Part shown: positions 20,335 to 29,919 of the stretch, piece by piece
How positions within the stretch are numbered: position 1 is the stretch's first letter
How the letters are laid out: every line of letters begins with the position of its first letter
Source of the DNA: Stentor roeselii
Lineage: Eukaryota; Ciliophora; Heterotrichea; Heterotrichida; Stentoridae
Length of the DNA stretch: 64,000 nucleotides
Reading direction: 5' to 3'
NCBI GenBank assembly: GCA_006503475.1
Contig: RSEH01000074.1
Location: 107,241-171,240, forward strand
The notes under the pieces: model-generated
Told to the model about the DNA's origin: nothing
Databases searched by the model: none
What the model saw: the letters and a program-made list of their open reading frames with translations, nothing else
Made by a program: the position numbers and the translations under genes

Positions 20335-21654
20335 TTAATTCCACCCAGTTCCATCGACATATCTCTTAACCATATCCTTGATATTGACGGGCTGATCAAA
20401 AGGCGCCATATGTCCAGAAGCAAGAACAACAACAAAAGTAAGATTCTGAGCTGTCTGAGCATATCCAGCAATATTTCCATTCACATTCCAATTAACTTTC
20501 GGCGCGTTCAAGAACTGACTTGCTCCAGGCCAGTTGAGATTCGAGATCATATTTTCAATTCCAGGAGTATTCACAATCAAATCATCTTGACCGTTATAAA
20601 TCATGACCGTGACGCCTGAAGCAAGTATTGTCGGAAGAAACACTGCAGAGCTATTCATGATATCAGCGCGATAATAGTCATACACAGTATCATTACAAGA
20701 CCCCCAGACTTTTCCAGAAACATGCAACAAAGACTGAGTACTTTGTTTATTCATGAAGGAAATCAAGTTGTTTTCATCGTACCCTGCGTAGTCCCTGACG
20801 TTATAAACGTTGACACCTCCTGAGAAGTCGCCGATGACGCCGACAGTATTGTCCCAGTTGCTTTCAGCTTGTAAGGGTTGACCAGAATACAAAAAGTTAA
20901 TAACAAGGTTCTGGTAATAGTTCGCGATGTTCATTTGCTGACTGTTGATAAGCGAGTTGGTGTAAGCGTAGGTCGAATAAGTCTGGCTCTGGGTGTAAGG
21001 ATCGACCCAAGGGTCTCCTAAAGCGATTCCCTTCAACGGAAACTTAAACCCATTATTCAAAGCATTCTGTTGAATGATATTATAAGCAAGTCCCGGGACC
21101 CAATGTCCTCCATAGCTTTCACCCCACAAGTACACATTTCTCGCGAAGAAAAAAGGATACTTTTGCCAGAGTTTATATAAAAACCTGTAAAGATATAAAG
21201 TCGCTTCTTGTGTCGTGTTCTTGTTGTCAGTCTGGGCGTTTGCAAATGAATAACCGGTGCCGTAAGGGAAGTCTATTGACATCACGTGGTAGTCAGTGGA
21301 CCAGGTGTAGTCCAGGTTGGTTCTCTGAGGTTGAGAGTTGCTGTTCACCAGTATTGGGGATATGCCTTCCCATAACATTCCAAAACTTCCTGAACACCCT
21401 GGCCCGCCTTGCAACCAGATTATCAGAGGCTTTGAGTCTGTGGTGATGTTTGAGTCTATTGACTCGAATAGCCAGAAAAACAGAGATGATCCTGTTAATG
21501 CGTTCATTGTTATGTAACCTGAATATCCTGTCACTCCTAAATAGTTCCAAGGACCGTCTGTAGAACCTAAAGGGGGAATTGACTCATCCGAGGACAAGAT
21601 GGGACCTGATAGAACAGAGGTCAATAGCAAGACTAACGTGGGTTTTGACACCAT
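20335..21654 (-). CDS. Serine carboxypeptidase (S10 family)
   Basis: A 439-residue hydrolase with a signal peptide (MVSKPTLVLLLTSVLSG). It has all hallmarks of peptidase family S10: WLQGGPGCSG forming the oxyanion and substrate site, the nucleophile Ser180 in GESYGGH, the catalytic Asp in IYNGQDDLIVNTPG and the catalytic His in ASGHMAPFDQP. It would remove C-terminal residues in lysosomes or food vacuoles, or after secretion. Several NxT/S sites suggest glycosylation. The start is 135 bp from the divergent PHD-finger gene. The family and activity calls are firm; the location is inferred from the signal peptide. Confidence 0.95.
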   Translation of the reverse strand: MVSKPTLVLLLTSVLSGPILSSDESIPPLGSTDGPWNYLGVTGYSGYITMNALTGSSLFFWLFESIDSNITTDSKPLIIWLQGGPGCSGSFGMLWEGISPILVNSNSQPQRTNLDYTWSTDYHVMSIDFPYGTGYSFANAQTDNKNTTQEATLYLYRFLYKLWQKYPFFFARNVYLWGESYGGHWVPGLAYNIIQQNALNNGFKFPLKGIALGDPWVDPYTQSQTYSTYAYTNSLINSQQMNIANYYQNLVINFLYSGQPLQAESNWDNTVGVIGDFSGGVNVYNVRDYAGYDENNLISFMNKQSTQSLLHVSGKVWGSCNDTVYDYYRADIMNSSAVFLPTILASGVTVMIYNGQDDLIVNTPGIENMISNLNWPGASQFLNAPKVNWNVNGNIAGYAQTAQNLTFVVVLASGHMAPFDQPVNIKDMVKRYVDGTGWN

Positions 21655-21789
21655 TTTTTCAACAGGAAGCTGAAACTCAACTCTATCCGCCGCTTTTTTG
21701 ATGAAAGAGGTCTAAGACGAAAAAACTCATTAGATTTAAATTCTAATTCCAGATGTTGACTCGTTCTTCTAAAGTCAGTCAACTTATAT

Positions 21790-23820
21790 ATGGTCAAACA
21801 AAAAGCGCAGAAAAGCTGGCTACAGAAGACCAAGTCGCAACGTCACGCTAAGAGTCTAACCGACGCGCGTCTTCTCCTAAAACCATGCAGGAACAAGACA
21901 AGCTACTCCGAATATGTTTGTTCAATCTGCGACACGAAGGGTTCTTTGCTAGCCTGCATCAAGTGTTTAAGGCTGTTTCACTTATCCTGCCTCAATTTGA
22001 GTCCTTTGCGCATACCTCTATCACAATGGCCATGTGTCGAGTGTTCATCAGACTACAGTCAATCATTTTTAGATTCTCTGACCACTTCAGTCGACCTACA
22101 AAGACAAGAAAAAGAAAACAGTCTTAAAAGACTGACGAAAAAAATAAACAAAGCGAAACCGAACACGAAGTTAAAAGATTTCGAGTCAAAACATCCTCAT
22201 TTGGTCCGACATGGGCAGATTCTTTACCCCATTGACGACGCCTTGCTTTGGGCAAAGCCGAAACTTCACCAAGTTTCTTTTATTCCTTTTCCACCTGAGC
22301 ATTTTTTGAATGTACCTCCCGGGCTTGTCACTGACTTGGTCTTTGTTTGTGACTTTTGCTGGACTTTCCAGGGAGTCCTGAAAAGTCCTTCACTGAAATG
22401 TGAAGCGCTTTACACAATTTTAAACAATACACATGAAACTTTGATGAGTCGAGCACTGCATATCAGCTTGCTCAAGCCTTTGATTGTAGTGATGTTGAAA
22501 ACTGAGGAATATCGGAAAAAAGGACCTGTTTTGAATTACCTGGTTTACAAAATTAAGAAAATCGTGGGATTTGAAAATTTGATTGAAAATTCTTATTTAA
22601 AGTTCATGGAAGATCTTTTCAGTCTTGAGTTATGGCAAGGTTTAATCCAAGAGATTGATAAAGAAACCTGGCAATTATTTCAAGGCTTTTCATTCGTTGA
22701 CAACTACTTCGCCTTACCAGCTGATTACAAACTTCGTCTATTAGTAGTATTCATCAGTCTTCTCCTAGAAACCAAACTCTTAAACGACGAGTGCCAGAAA
22801 AGACAAGAGCATTCAATGAAGCTATTAAAAGACATCAGTGACTACACTTCAAAGCTTCGAAAAGCAACAAGTGACGAAAAAACCGACATCGAAGTCCAAG
22901 TCCAAGGACTTAAAAATGAACTGAAAAAATTCCCAGTCCGGACTCTTCCCCTCGGCTCCGACCGGGTCTTCCGCGAGTACTTTTTTTACCCTTGGGACAT
23001 CAACAAGGTCTTCGTCCGAACACCTGACAGTCAGTCTCGCGAGGCAGGATCCTGGTCCTTCCTCGACAAGCGCAGCGAAGTCGAGGCCCTTCTTCAAAGT
23101 CTTTCAGAAAAAGGCCATCGCGAGTCAGTTCTCAAACAAGACCTTTCCTCTTTACTACTCTCTCAAGAGTTCCAATCAACTGAACTAGAAACCACTTCAT
23201 CTGACACAGAAGAAGAAAAAAATAAACAAAGAGAAACTGTAAATATTTTAGAATCACTCAAAAATAACCTGAAAGACCTTCATTTACTTTTCGTGGATTC
23301 TTTGAAACTTCAGGTAAATCGAAAGTTTATTCAAGATGTGGAAGAAGCGGAAGTATTAACAGAACTTGTCCTGAACTTTCAACATTATCTTCCAAGTGAG
23401 GTTAAAAAACATCTCATCTGGGAAATGTCAGACCTTCAAGTCGCCTGGGAAGCATCTTTGAAAGAATGCAGAAATCCAAGTGAAGTCTTCCTTTGTTTCC
23501 ATCTTCTTCGACTGGTAACTGAAAAGTACGCAAAAGAAAACCGTGTGGTATTAAAAGACTCTTCCAAGTCCGAAACGCGCAGAAGTTTCCGTCTTGAAAA
23601 ACTGAACCAAATCAAAAAAGAAGTTCAAAAGACACAAGACGTTAACTGCTACATCTGTGGCGATTTTGGACTCGTCGCTTGTTGTGACAGGTGCCCGAAA
23701 GTCGCTCACCTTGAATGTCTGAAAGTCCAGGAGCTGCCTGAAGGTGAATGGAGCTGCCCAGTGTGCATTGAAAAGATGAACAACGTTAGGGTGACAAGGT
23801 CGCGGCAGTTAAAGTATTAA
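21790..23820 (+). CDS. PHD/DDT chromatin-remodelling subunit
   Basis: A 676-residue nuclear protein. An N-terminal PHD finger (about 44-90: CSICDTKGSLLACIKC...HLSCLNL...WPCVEC) is followed by a basic linker, then a DDT-like domain (about 165-225) and WHIM-like motifs (LPLGSDRVFREYFFYPWD...). A second PHD finger sits at the C-terminus (CYICGDFGLVACCDRCPKVAHLECL...EWSCPVC). This order resembles the accessory subunits of ISWI remodelers (ACF1/BAZ/Itc1 type) but without a bromodomain. A role in nucleosome spacing or in reading histone tails is likely. The stop is 11 bp from the convergent gene. Confidence 0.85.
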   Translation: MVKQKAQKSWLQKTKSQRHAKSLTDARLLLKPCRNKTSYSEYVCSICDTKGSLLACIKCLRLFHLSCLNLSPLRIPLSQWPCVECSSDYSQSFLDSLTTSVDLQRQEKENSLKRLTKKINKAKPNTKLKDFESKHPHLVRHGQILYPIDDALLWAKPKLHQVSFIPFPPEHFLNVPPGLVTDLVFVCDFCWTFQGVLKSPSLKCEALYTILNNTHETLMSRALHISLLKPLIVVMLKTEEYRKKGPVLNYLVYKIKKIVGFENLIENSYLKFMEDLFSLELWQGLIQEIDKETWQLFQGFSFVDNYFALPADYKLRLLVVFISLLLETKLLNDECQKRQEHSMKLLKDISDYTSKLRKATSDEKTDIEVQVQGLKNELKKFPVRTLPLGSDRVFREYFFYPWDINKVFVRTPDSQSREAGSWSFLDKRSEVEALLQSLSEKGHRESVLKQDLSSLLLSQEFQSTELETTSSDTEEEKNKQRETVNILESLKNNLKDLHLLFVDSLKLQVNRKFIQDVEEAEVLTELVLNFQHYLPSEVKKHLIWEMSDLQVAWEASLKECRNPSEVFLCFHLLRLVTEKYAKENRVVLKDSSKSETRRSFRLEKLNQIKKEVQKTQDVNCYICGDFGLVACCDRCPKVAHLECLKVQELPEGEWSCPVCIEKMNNVRVTRSRQLKY

Positions 23821-23831
23821 ATGTAGATCGA

Positions 23832-24257
23832 TTAGTCGTTCTCACTTATCGACCCCTCGCTTTCGCTTTCAAGACTCGCCAGGTTCTCTTCAGGGATCAA
23901 GTCGCTGGGCATTGAATATAAACTTTCATCTTTCATGAAAGACCTGCGAAGGTCGCCTTTCCAATTTTCAATTATCTCTCCGAGTTTCGTGAAAGCTTTC
24001 AGAAAATCCTCGTCTTCAGCAAGTGAATTCACCCAAAGTTGCATTACTGTCTCTAAGTTCATTTCTTCTGAAAGCCATTTTATGCAAAGTTCACGAACGA
24101 GACTGTCTACTTTTGACCTCCAGGTTGAAAGGCTTTCTTTGTTGATTTTTAAGTCGTCGTTGAGAATTTCGCTTTCTTTTGGAAGGTGGAAAGGACTTGA
24201 TTCGAGTTTTTGGACTAGCTCTTGAAGTAGGTTTATAGCTGATTCTCTTTGAATCAT
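23832..24257 (-). CDS. Hypothetical acidic protein
   Basis: 141 residues from the ATG at 24257 (MIQRESAINLLQ). The open frame extends further upstream, but that part overlaps the divergent membrane-protein gene, lacks a convincing ATG start and looks like antisense of it. The protein is helical (NLLQELVQKLE, WLSEEMNLETVMQLW) with an acidic C-terminus (EENLASLESESEGS). No domain was recognised. Its ATG is 6 bp from the divergent ATG, and its stop is 11 bp from the PHD gene stop. Confidence 0.7.
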   Translation of the reverse strand: MIQRESAINLLQELVQKLESSPFHLPKESEILNDDLKINKESLSTWRSKVDSLVRELCIKWLSEEMNLETVMQLWVNSLAEDEDFLKAFTKLGEIIENWKGDLRRSFMKDESLYSMPSDLIPEENLASLESESEGSISEND

Positions 24258-24263
24258 TAGAAT

Positions 24264-24893
24264 ATGGAAAATCCTTTTGAGATTAATAAGAGGAATTGGA
24301 GGTTTGTCTTGTATGCTATGAAGGTGGAAATCGCTGTTTATGACTTTAAACAGGCTTTGTTTTGGCAGAGTGTTATTGAACTTGGAGTCATGGCCTGTGC
24401 GTTTTTTGCTCTGCTTGTTGGGCATTCTTTGCTGTTTTTCATGCACTTTGTTCATGTCTTGAGGCCTTATGTTGCCAGAAGAATCATCAACTTGCTTCCG
24501 AAGACTCATGATATTGTTGAACAGCTTAGTGATGACTATGAAATCGCAAAAACTCAAGCTTTTGAACTTATTGTAGAACAGTTTAAACAGGCTTCTACTT
24601 TTTACTCACATTATTTTATTTTGTCTGCTGTTGGAGCGGTTTTAGATACTTTGGGACTTGTTTATACTTTGAGTAAGTCGGGAGGGCCTCAGGATACTTA
24701 CATGTTTTATCTTACTGTTGCGTTTTTGTTTATTTTGTTTGATTGCTTTATTGTTTTTTGGTCTAAGTCTCTTATTTTTTCGTTTCCTGCGAATTTGTGG
24801 AGTGTTTCGAAGGATATCGTGACTGGAAGAGAACAGGACGCCCTGCTCATGGTTAATCAATTTTTTAATCAGATGTTTAGTGGAAGTAAGTAA
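24264..24893 (+). CDS. Polytopic membrane protein
   Basis: A 209-residue protein with about four hydrophobic segments (around 35-62, 115-137, 147-165 and a short one near 168-175). An amphipathic stretch follows HVLRPYVARRIINLLPKTHDIVEQ. There is no signal peptide and no recognised family. The charged N-terminus and the loop with TGREQDALLMVNQFFNQ may face the cytosol. It could be a small organelle membrane protein; nothing more is claimed. Confidence 0.7.
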   Translation: MENPFEINKRNWRFVLYAMKVEIAVYDFKQALFWQSVIELGVMACAFFALLVGHSLLFFMHFVHVLRPYVARRIINLLPKTHDIVEQLSDDYEIAKTQAFELIVEQFKQASTFYSHYFILSAVGAVLDTLGLVYTLSKSGGPQDTYMFYLTVAFLFILFDCFIVFWSKSLIFSFPANLWSVSKDIVTGREQDALLMVNQFFNQMFSGSK

Positions 24894-25789
24894 TGAGGAT
24901 CGTAATTATTTGAACTTAGGAATTTTTTAGTGATTTGGGTTGATGAAATAATTAGATGGGTTCAGAGAACAGCTATTTGTGGATTTATTTAAATTTTTCA
25001 TTTAGGGTTTAGATTAGTTTATTTGAATTCTTATTCACTGGGTTTGTATTTAAGGAAAATTGAATTTATTAAGGATAAGAATAATTTAAATAAAATTGAA
25101 TTTGAACTACTCTTGATATTATTCACCCCTTGTATTGTTAATAGATATTTCTTTTAAGTTATAAGTTTTATTAATTGATGAATTTTAGATTTAAACTTTT
25201 CTAACAATCAGAAATTAATGGAATACAAAGCAGTATTACTTATTCTTTCTTAGTTTAAAATTTTAGTCAACGATTACTGCTTTGTAAAGTGAAAAAAATC
25301 AGTGAAGGAATGCGAAATAATTCTTGGGTATTTCTTTACAAGAGGAGCCCCTCAAGGAGTATTTTTAAGTCTTTCAAATGCTCTCATTTTTTTAAATCAT
25401 CAAATTAACTCAAAATCATTTTTAATTTTAAATTATTGAATTAATTTAAAAAAAACATGAAATTACAACTACTCAAATAAATGATATTTCGACCATTATA
25501 ATTCACAAAAAATTATGATTTTAAAATTTATCAATTCTTAAATTATCAGAAAATAAAAATATCATAAAATAAATTAAAATATGAGAAAATTATTTAGAGG
25601 CAATTTCCAAAATATAAAATTACGATCAAAATATCATGAGAGCCTAATGAATTATCTCTAAAACCTTCTCAATTAAATAAATAATTTCTAAAAATTCAAT
25701 CTCTCTTAAAACAATCTTTATATGACTATTCAATAATCCTCCTCAACCTAAAATAAATCCAGCTTACATAATCCTCTTAACTTAATATT
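24894..25789. other. Intergenic AT-rich DNA with one inverted repeat
   Basis: About 900 bp with no gene seen. It contains a perfect 12-bp inverted repeat (25224-25235 and 25275-25286), described separately. From about 25390 on it is almost pure A/T with many AAATTT-type runs. Confidence 0.4.
25224..25286. repeat. 12-bp inverted repeat, 39-nt loop
   Basis: The left arm is TACAAAGCAGTA and the right arm its exact reverse complement, TACTGCTTTGTA. Each outer end begins or ends with TA. It could be a remnant of a small TA-flanked element or IES, or a hairpin RNA. No coding capacity is present between the arms. Confidence 0.45.
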
Positions 25790-27109
25790 CTAAAATCTAT
25801 AAGTCAGTAAAAGTTCCTTAGTATTCAAATCAAATCTCCAAAGTTCCTTCTGACAATAATCAACCAAGAAATAAATAAAATTATTGACTCTGATAGGATG
25901 ATTAAGACACCATCCTCCAGCAAAAGGCACATCTTTAACAAATTTCCAATCCTTAGCATTAGAAAACGAGCTTTCAATCAATTTCCTATTACAAATAACA
26001 TAAGCCTGTCCATTCCCAACAGTTAAAACTTTATTTCCCTCAGGTACTTCAATAAGGTCGCTATATCCATAAGTGCAAGTATCAAAAGCAAACAATTTCT
26101 TATGATAATACCCAGCATAAAGCAACGACTGTCCAAAGTTAACAGCACAAATTCCATTAGTAGTCTCAGGAATAGGTGGCAAGGTCTTCCATTCCTTAGT
26201 CAACAAGCTAAAAACTTCATGATCCTTCAAGTACTTCCCATCCCTTCCGCCAATAGCATAAACCTTTCCATCCAAATGAGTGACAGCAGGTGCAGCACGA
26301 GGTCGAAAAGACGACAATTTTTCAATCCTATCATTTTTCATCAAATAACAACTGCCGATAGGATTTCCAAGAGTTCCACCCACATGAAATATATTTCCTC
26401 CAGGAAGTTCAATGATTCCAGCTCCATAAGGCATGTTTTCAGGAATGTTCAGTTCTTTTTCAGACTTTTCTCCAGTTTCCACGTTGATTGTGACGAGACA
26501 TTTGGAGTTTTGCTTGAAGTAGCAGATTTCATTTGATGTTGAATGGTGAAGCTCGTTTAGTGAAATTGAAGCTGATTGCTCGATTGATAAAGGGAACTGG
26601 GTGAAGGGAGGGGTCAGTTTTCCCATTGTGTAGAGTTTGTTAAGGACTATTGTGTTCACTTCAACGATTGGGTCTTGCCAGGAACTGATCTCATCTCTCA
26701 GATGAGCCATGTCTTGACTAAGAATATACTGAATGTACATGTTATTGCTGTATTCTTTCTCTATTATCCCTCCAGCTGACTTCACAATATTATCACATAT
26801 CACTTCTAATTCACGTATTTTCTTTAAAATCGAGTCTGTCTGACATTCAATTTCTTGCTGAAGTCGCGAACTCTCTTCTAAAATCTTACATCTTGACTTA
26901 TGAAGTTTTTTCATCAAAGAATATCCAACTCTAATAATTTCACTTTTTTCTGGAAGGTCAGAAGAAACAATCTCTTCATAAGAATGAGGAATTTTCTGCT
27001 GAAAATGAATACTCATATGATCCGAGCACAAAAAATTTGAATTCCTTCCACAAAAGCACTTCCCAACAGCTTTTGACTTACACCCTCCAAAAGAGCAAGG
27101 AAAGTCCAT
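25790..27109 (-). CDS. B-box-like zinc finger and kelch-repeat protein
   Basis: 439 residues from the ATG at 27109 (MDFPCSFGGC); the longer frame begins at a GTG. The N-terminus has a Cys/His cluster (CSFGGCKSKAVGKCFCGR...CSDHMSIHF) like a B-box. A coiled coil follows at about 60-150, then kelch-type repeats from about 210 (IFHVGGTLGN, VYAIGGRDGKYLKDHEVF...WKTLPPIP). This B-box, coil and propeller layout resembles TRIM or tripartite adaptor proteins, but no RING finger is present. It is a likely protein-interaction scaffold. Its start is 96 bp from the divergent histone H3 start. Confidence 0.8.
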   Translation of the reverse strand: MDFPCSFGGCKSKAVGKCFCGRNSNFLCSDHMSIHFQQKIPHSYEEIVSSDLPEKSEIIRVGYSLMKKLHKSRCKILEESSRLQQEIECQTDSILKKIRELEVICDNIVKSAGGIIEKEYSNNMYIQYILSQDMAHLRDEISSWQDPIVEVNTIVLNKLYTMGKLTPPFTQFPLSIEQSASISLNELHHSTSNEICYFKQNSKCLVTINVETGEKSEKELNIPENMPYGAGIIELPGGNIFHVGGTLGNPIGSCYLMKNDRIEKLSSFRPRAAPAVTHLDGKVYAIGGRDGKYLKDHEVFSLLTKEWKTLPPIPETTNGICAVNFGQSLLYAGYYHKKLFAFDTCTYGYSDLIEVPEGNKVLTVGNGQAYVICNRKLIESSFSNAKDWKFVKDVPFAGGWCLNHPIRVNNFIYFLVDYCQKELWRFDLNTKELLLTYRF

Positions 27110-27174
27110 ATTTTCATAACAAGATGATCTTCCAATCAAATCAAAGATCACTAAAAAACCTTCTAATTATTTTC

Positions 27175-27181
27175 TATAAAA
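27175..27181 (+). promoter_or_regulatory. Putative TATA box of histone H3 gene
   Basis: TATAAAA sits 25-31 bp before the H3 ATG at 27206, in a spacing typical for a core promoter with a very short leader. It is one of the clearest such motifs in the window. The divergent kelch gene shares this 96-bp intergenic space. Confidence 0.45.
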
Positions 27182-27205
27182 GCGTGGCTTACAAGCTTTA
27201 AATAA

Positions 27206-27622
27206 ATGGCTCGCACCAAACAAACCGCAAGAAAAACCCCAGCAGGAAAGACTCCCAAGAAGCACCTTGCAACAAAGGCAGCGAAAAAGGTCTCAGCGCC
27301 TTCAGCGAACAGTGGAGTGAAGAAGCCTCATAGATTCAGACCTGGCACGGTGGCGTTGAGAGAGATAAGAAAGTACCAAAAGTCGACTGAGCTGTTGGTG
27401 AGAAAACTTCCTTTTCAGAGATTGGTTAGAGAAATCGCTCAAGAGTATAAAACGGATTTGAGGTTCCAAAGCTCTGCTGTCCTTGCATTGCAAGAAGCTG
27501 CGGAAGCCTATTTGGTTGGACTCTTTGAAGATACTAACCTTTGTGCTATTCATGCGAAAAGAGTTACTATCATGCCCAGAGATATGCAACTTGCTAGAAG
27601 GATCAGGGGTGAAAGAGCTTAA
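27206..27622 (+). CDS. H3: Divergent histone H3
   Basis: 138 codons, two more than canonical H3. The fold region is standard ([57 protein letters not shown]). The tail differs: after ARTKQTARK9 come Thr10-Pro11 in place of Ser10-Thr11, Arg17 is Lys and Gln19 is His. Around Lys27 the sequence is [14 protein letters not shown], two residues longer than KSAPATGGVKK. Lys4, 9, 14, 23 and 27 remain. It packages DNA in the macro- or micronucleus; whether it is the main H3 or a special variant cannot be told here. The stop is 25 bp from the convergent MLO-like gene. Confidence 0.95.
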   Translation: MARTKQTARKTPAGKTPKKHLATKAAKKVSAPSANSGVKKPHRFRPGTVALREIRKYQKSTELLVRKLPFQRLVREIAQEYKTDLRFQSSAVLALQEAAEAYLVGLFEDTNLCAIHAKRVTIMPRDMQLARRIRGERA

Positions 27623-27647
27623 GAGTATTTAAGTTTTTCCTAGTAAG

Positions 27648-29885
27648 TTAATGGGAATAGTCTTTTATAGTGTTTCGTACCATTGCGGATAACTCGGATA
27701 TTGGAACTGTCCCCACATCTCCCAAAATAAACCTAGTTTCCCAGAGAAAGTCTTGAATATCATCATCAGTAAAGTGCCACCAAAAGTGATTAAAAAACTG
27801 TTTCAAGTCATCCAAGTTGACTTCCTTGATGGTTTTCCCAGTTAATTCCAAGAAGTAACTTTGCAGCACATCCCGAACCACGATTTCCGGACGAAGTTTT
27901 CGACTTCTAAACAAAGTCAATGCACCTTTGACGAACTCTTCAGAGTCGACTTCATTAAGACTTTTCGTTTTGCATTCTTTAGCAAATAATCTCAACTCAT
28001 CATCATTGAGTTTGACTCCGCACATGGCGATGAGGTCTTCGAGGTCAAACATGGAGACAGTTCCTGATTCCGGGTCTTTGCAGAGATGAAAGGCTTCAAG
28101 GGCGCTGTCGCGGATGATTTGGTCTTCGTTGTCAGCGGGACGGTCGTATCTTTCGCGATAAATCATTTTAAACTGACGGTAAATTCGATGAATGACTCGG
28201 CCTTGCTCGTTTTTTTGGTTTTCGATGACGTCTTCGATCAGTTTTCGGTCTTTTTTCATCTCGATCTTCGAGGTCAGGGTCAAAAGACGCAAAATCTCAG
28301 GGACTAGGTACAAGGAAAGACCGCCCCAGAGAAGAAAGCAAAGAATTATCAATAAAATGCTGTAATTTTCCCACATTTCGATCAGAAAAGGAATGTAAAA
28401 TAAAATCACTAATGTTATCCAAAGAGTCAATGATACGCAGATTGCTTGTAATAAGGATATTATCAACTCCACTCCGTATTTGTCAGCCCAAAATAATAGC
28501 TCGTGTCTGTTGGGATAAGTGGAACGTAAAATATACGCCCAGGTTAGTTTCAGTGGATGAAGCTCCGAGCCGAAACAGGTAAACGTTTCTTTTCCCGTCA
28601 AACTTCCTTCAAGATACCTGGGTTTAGGCAAGATATCCTCATTCATTTCAGGAGATCTTCCAAAGTTATCTTTCGGAAGATTCAACATAAACTCATCAGT
28701 AGGAGCAGGAACCAAGTCATTATAAATGCCTTTAAGTTTCAACAGTATACTAACACAAATCACTAAAATCAGTATAGGATAAGCCCAAAGTGCAATAAAC
28801 TGTTTCTTCTCATCACAAAATAAAAGAACCCTCCACGCCAAGACAAGAAAAATAATAAAAATATATCCAAGAATATTAATCTGAAAAACCTGGTCCAATA
28901 TATTCGCCAGTCCTCGACTGAGATATTCCGGGAAGTTAAAATCAACCCGAAGATAAGTCTCAGTCACAGGAGGTAAAAAAGTGGGACAAATAAACAACTG
29001 CCGCATTATCACATATTGCAAATCTCTATAAAGACTTTTTAGATTTTTTGGAACTCGACCGTTTTGCATTTCGATTTGAGCTTCCTGTAACATATGATTC
29101 AAATTTCGGAAATCTCTACATTCTTTCTCATGAAAGTACCAGTATTTGGAAAATGATTGACTTGCCAGGATCAGCCAAAGACCTGACACGAGCCAGAATA
29201 AAGTAAAGATGGCGACACCTAAAGTCAATATTTCATAATCTATCGTGTCTTCATCAAAGACCTCGACATAGTCGCACAGGGCAACAGCTGAGCAGATGAC
29301 AAGAAGAATAGTCAAATCTACAAACAAGCTGTAAAAAGCAGGATTCAAAAAACTTTCCAATGAAAACCCGATAACCGTTTTCAACCCATGCAAAAAAAGA
29401 AAAACGAATCCAATCCCTACAACAAAAATGAGTGAAATAGACACATCTATCGATTCATCCTCATCGTCCTCGTCATCCTCCTCGTCCTCTTTATCCTCCT
29501 TTTCCTCTTCTTCTATTTTCTTCTTATGTTGAAGTTCCTCTAAATATTTCTGAGTTTCTTGAATTTCTTGTTCGATTTCATTTTCAGCAGAATAATACTT
29601 CGACTTGTACATTTCTAGTTTAGCTTCTGCATCTTGCAACAACAGGATCAAATCCTGTTCTTCTGACTTCAAAGCTTCGTTCTGAGATTTGAGATCTTCA
29701 AGAGTGACAGACGCTAAAGAGTCAGAACTCGAAGAAGAGTCAATTTCTGGATTTTCTTCAACGTTTGTGGCTTGTTCCGCAGTTTCTGACTCGGTCAGAC
29801 CGGAGTCCATGACTTCGAAGATGTTTCCTTCAGTTTCTTGTGAATGAGCCAGGAAGAAAAGAAAGAAGATTAAAAAAGTTTTCAT
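27648..29885 (-). CDS. MLO-like polytopic membrane protein
   Basis: A 745-residue protein with a signal peptide (MKTFLIFFLFFLAHSQ), an acidic coiled-coil ectodomain up to about 145 (long Asp/Glu run), then 7-8 membrane segments. The pattern YWYFHEKECRDFRNL...VIMRQLFICP after TM3 and NRHELLFWADKYGVELIISL before TM6 resembles the MLO family of plants and protists. The C-terminal cytosolic part (about 580-745) contains EF-hand-like stretches (DPESGTVSMFDLEDL, LNEVDSEEFVKG), suggesting calcium regulation. The MLO assignment rests on these two loops and the topology, so it is tentative. The start is 34 bp from the divergent coiled-coil gene. Confidence 0.65.
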   Translation of the reverse strand: MKTFLIFFLFFLAHSQETEGNIFEVMDSGLTESETAEQATNVEENPEIDSSSSSDSLASVTLEDLKSQNEALKSEEQDLILLLQDAEAKLEMYKSKYYSAENEIEQEIQETQKYLEELQHKKKIEEEEKEDKEDEEDDEDDEDESIDVSISLIFVVGIGFVFLFLHGLKTVIGFSLESFLNPAFYSLFVDLTILLVICSAVALCDYVEVFDEDTIDYEILTLGVAIFTLFWLVSGLWLILASQSFSKYWYFHEKECRDFRNLNHMLQEAQIEMQNGRVPKNLKSLYRDLQYVIMRQLFICPTFLPPVTETYLRVDFNFPEYLSRGLANILDQVFQINILGYIFIIFLVLAWRVLLFCDEKKQFIALWAYPILILVICVSILLKLKGIYNDLVPAPTDEFMLNLPKDNFGRSPEMNEDILPKPRYLEGSLTGKETFTCFGSELHPLKLTWAYILRSTYPNRHELLFWADKYGVELIISLLQAICVSLTLWITLVILFYIPFLIEMWENYSILLIILCFLLWGGLSLYLVPEILRLLTLTSKIEMKKDRKLIEDVIENQKNEQGRVIHRIYRQFKMIYRERYDRPADNEDQIIRDSALEAFHLCKDPESGTVSMFDLEDLIAMCGVKLNDDELRLFAKECKTKSLNEVDSEEFVKGALTLFRSRKLRPEIVVRDVLQSYFLELTGKTIKEVNLDDLKQFFNHFWWHFTDDDIQDFLWETRFILGDVGTVPISELSAMVRNTIKDYSH

Positions 29886-29919
29886 TTTTAAGTATTAAGT
29901 TTTAGAAAATTTATATTTA

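Noticed and set aside
24258-24557. N-terminal extension of the minus-strand hypothetical gene.
   Set aside because: It begins with TTG, overlaps the divergent membrane-protein gene entirely and reads as its antisense.
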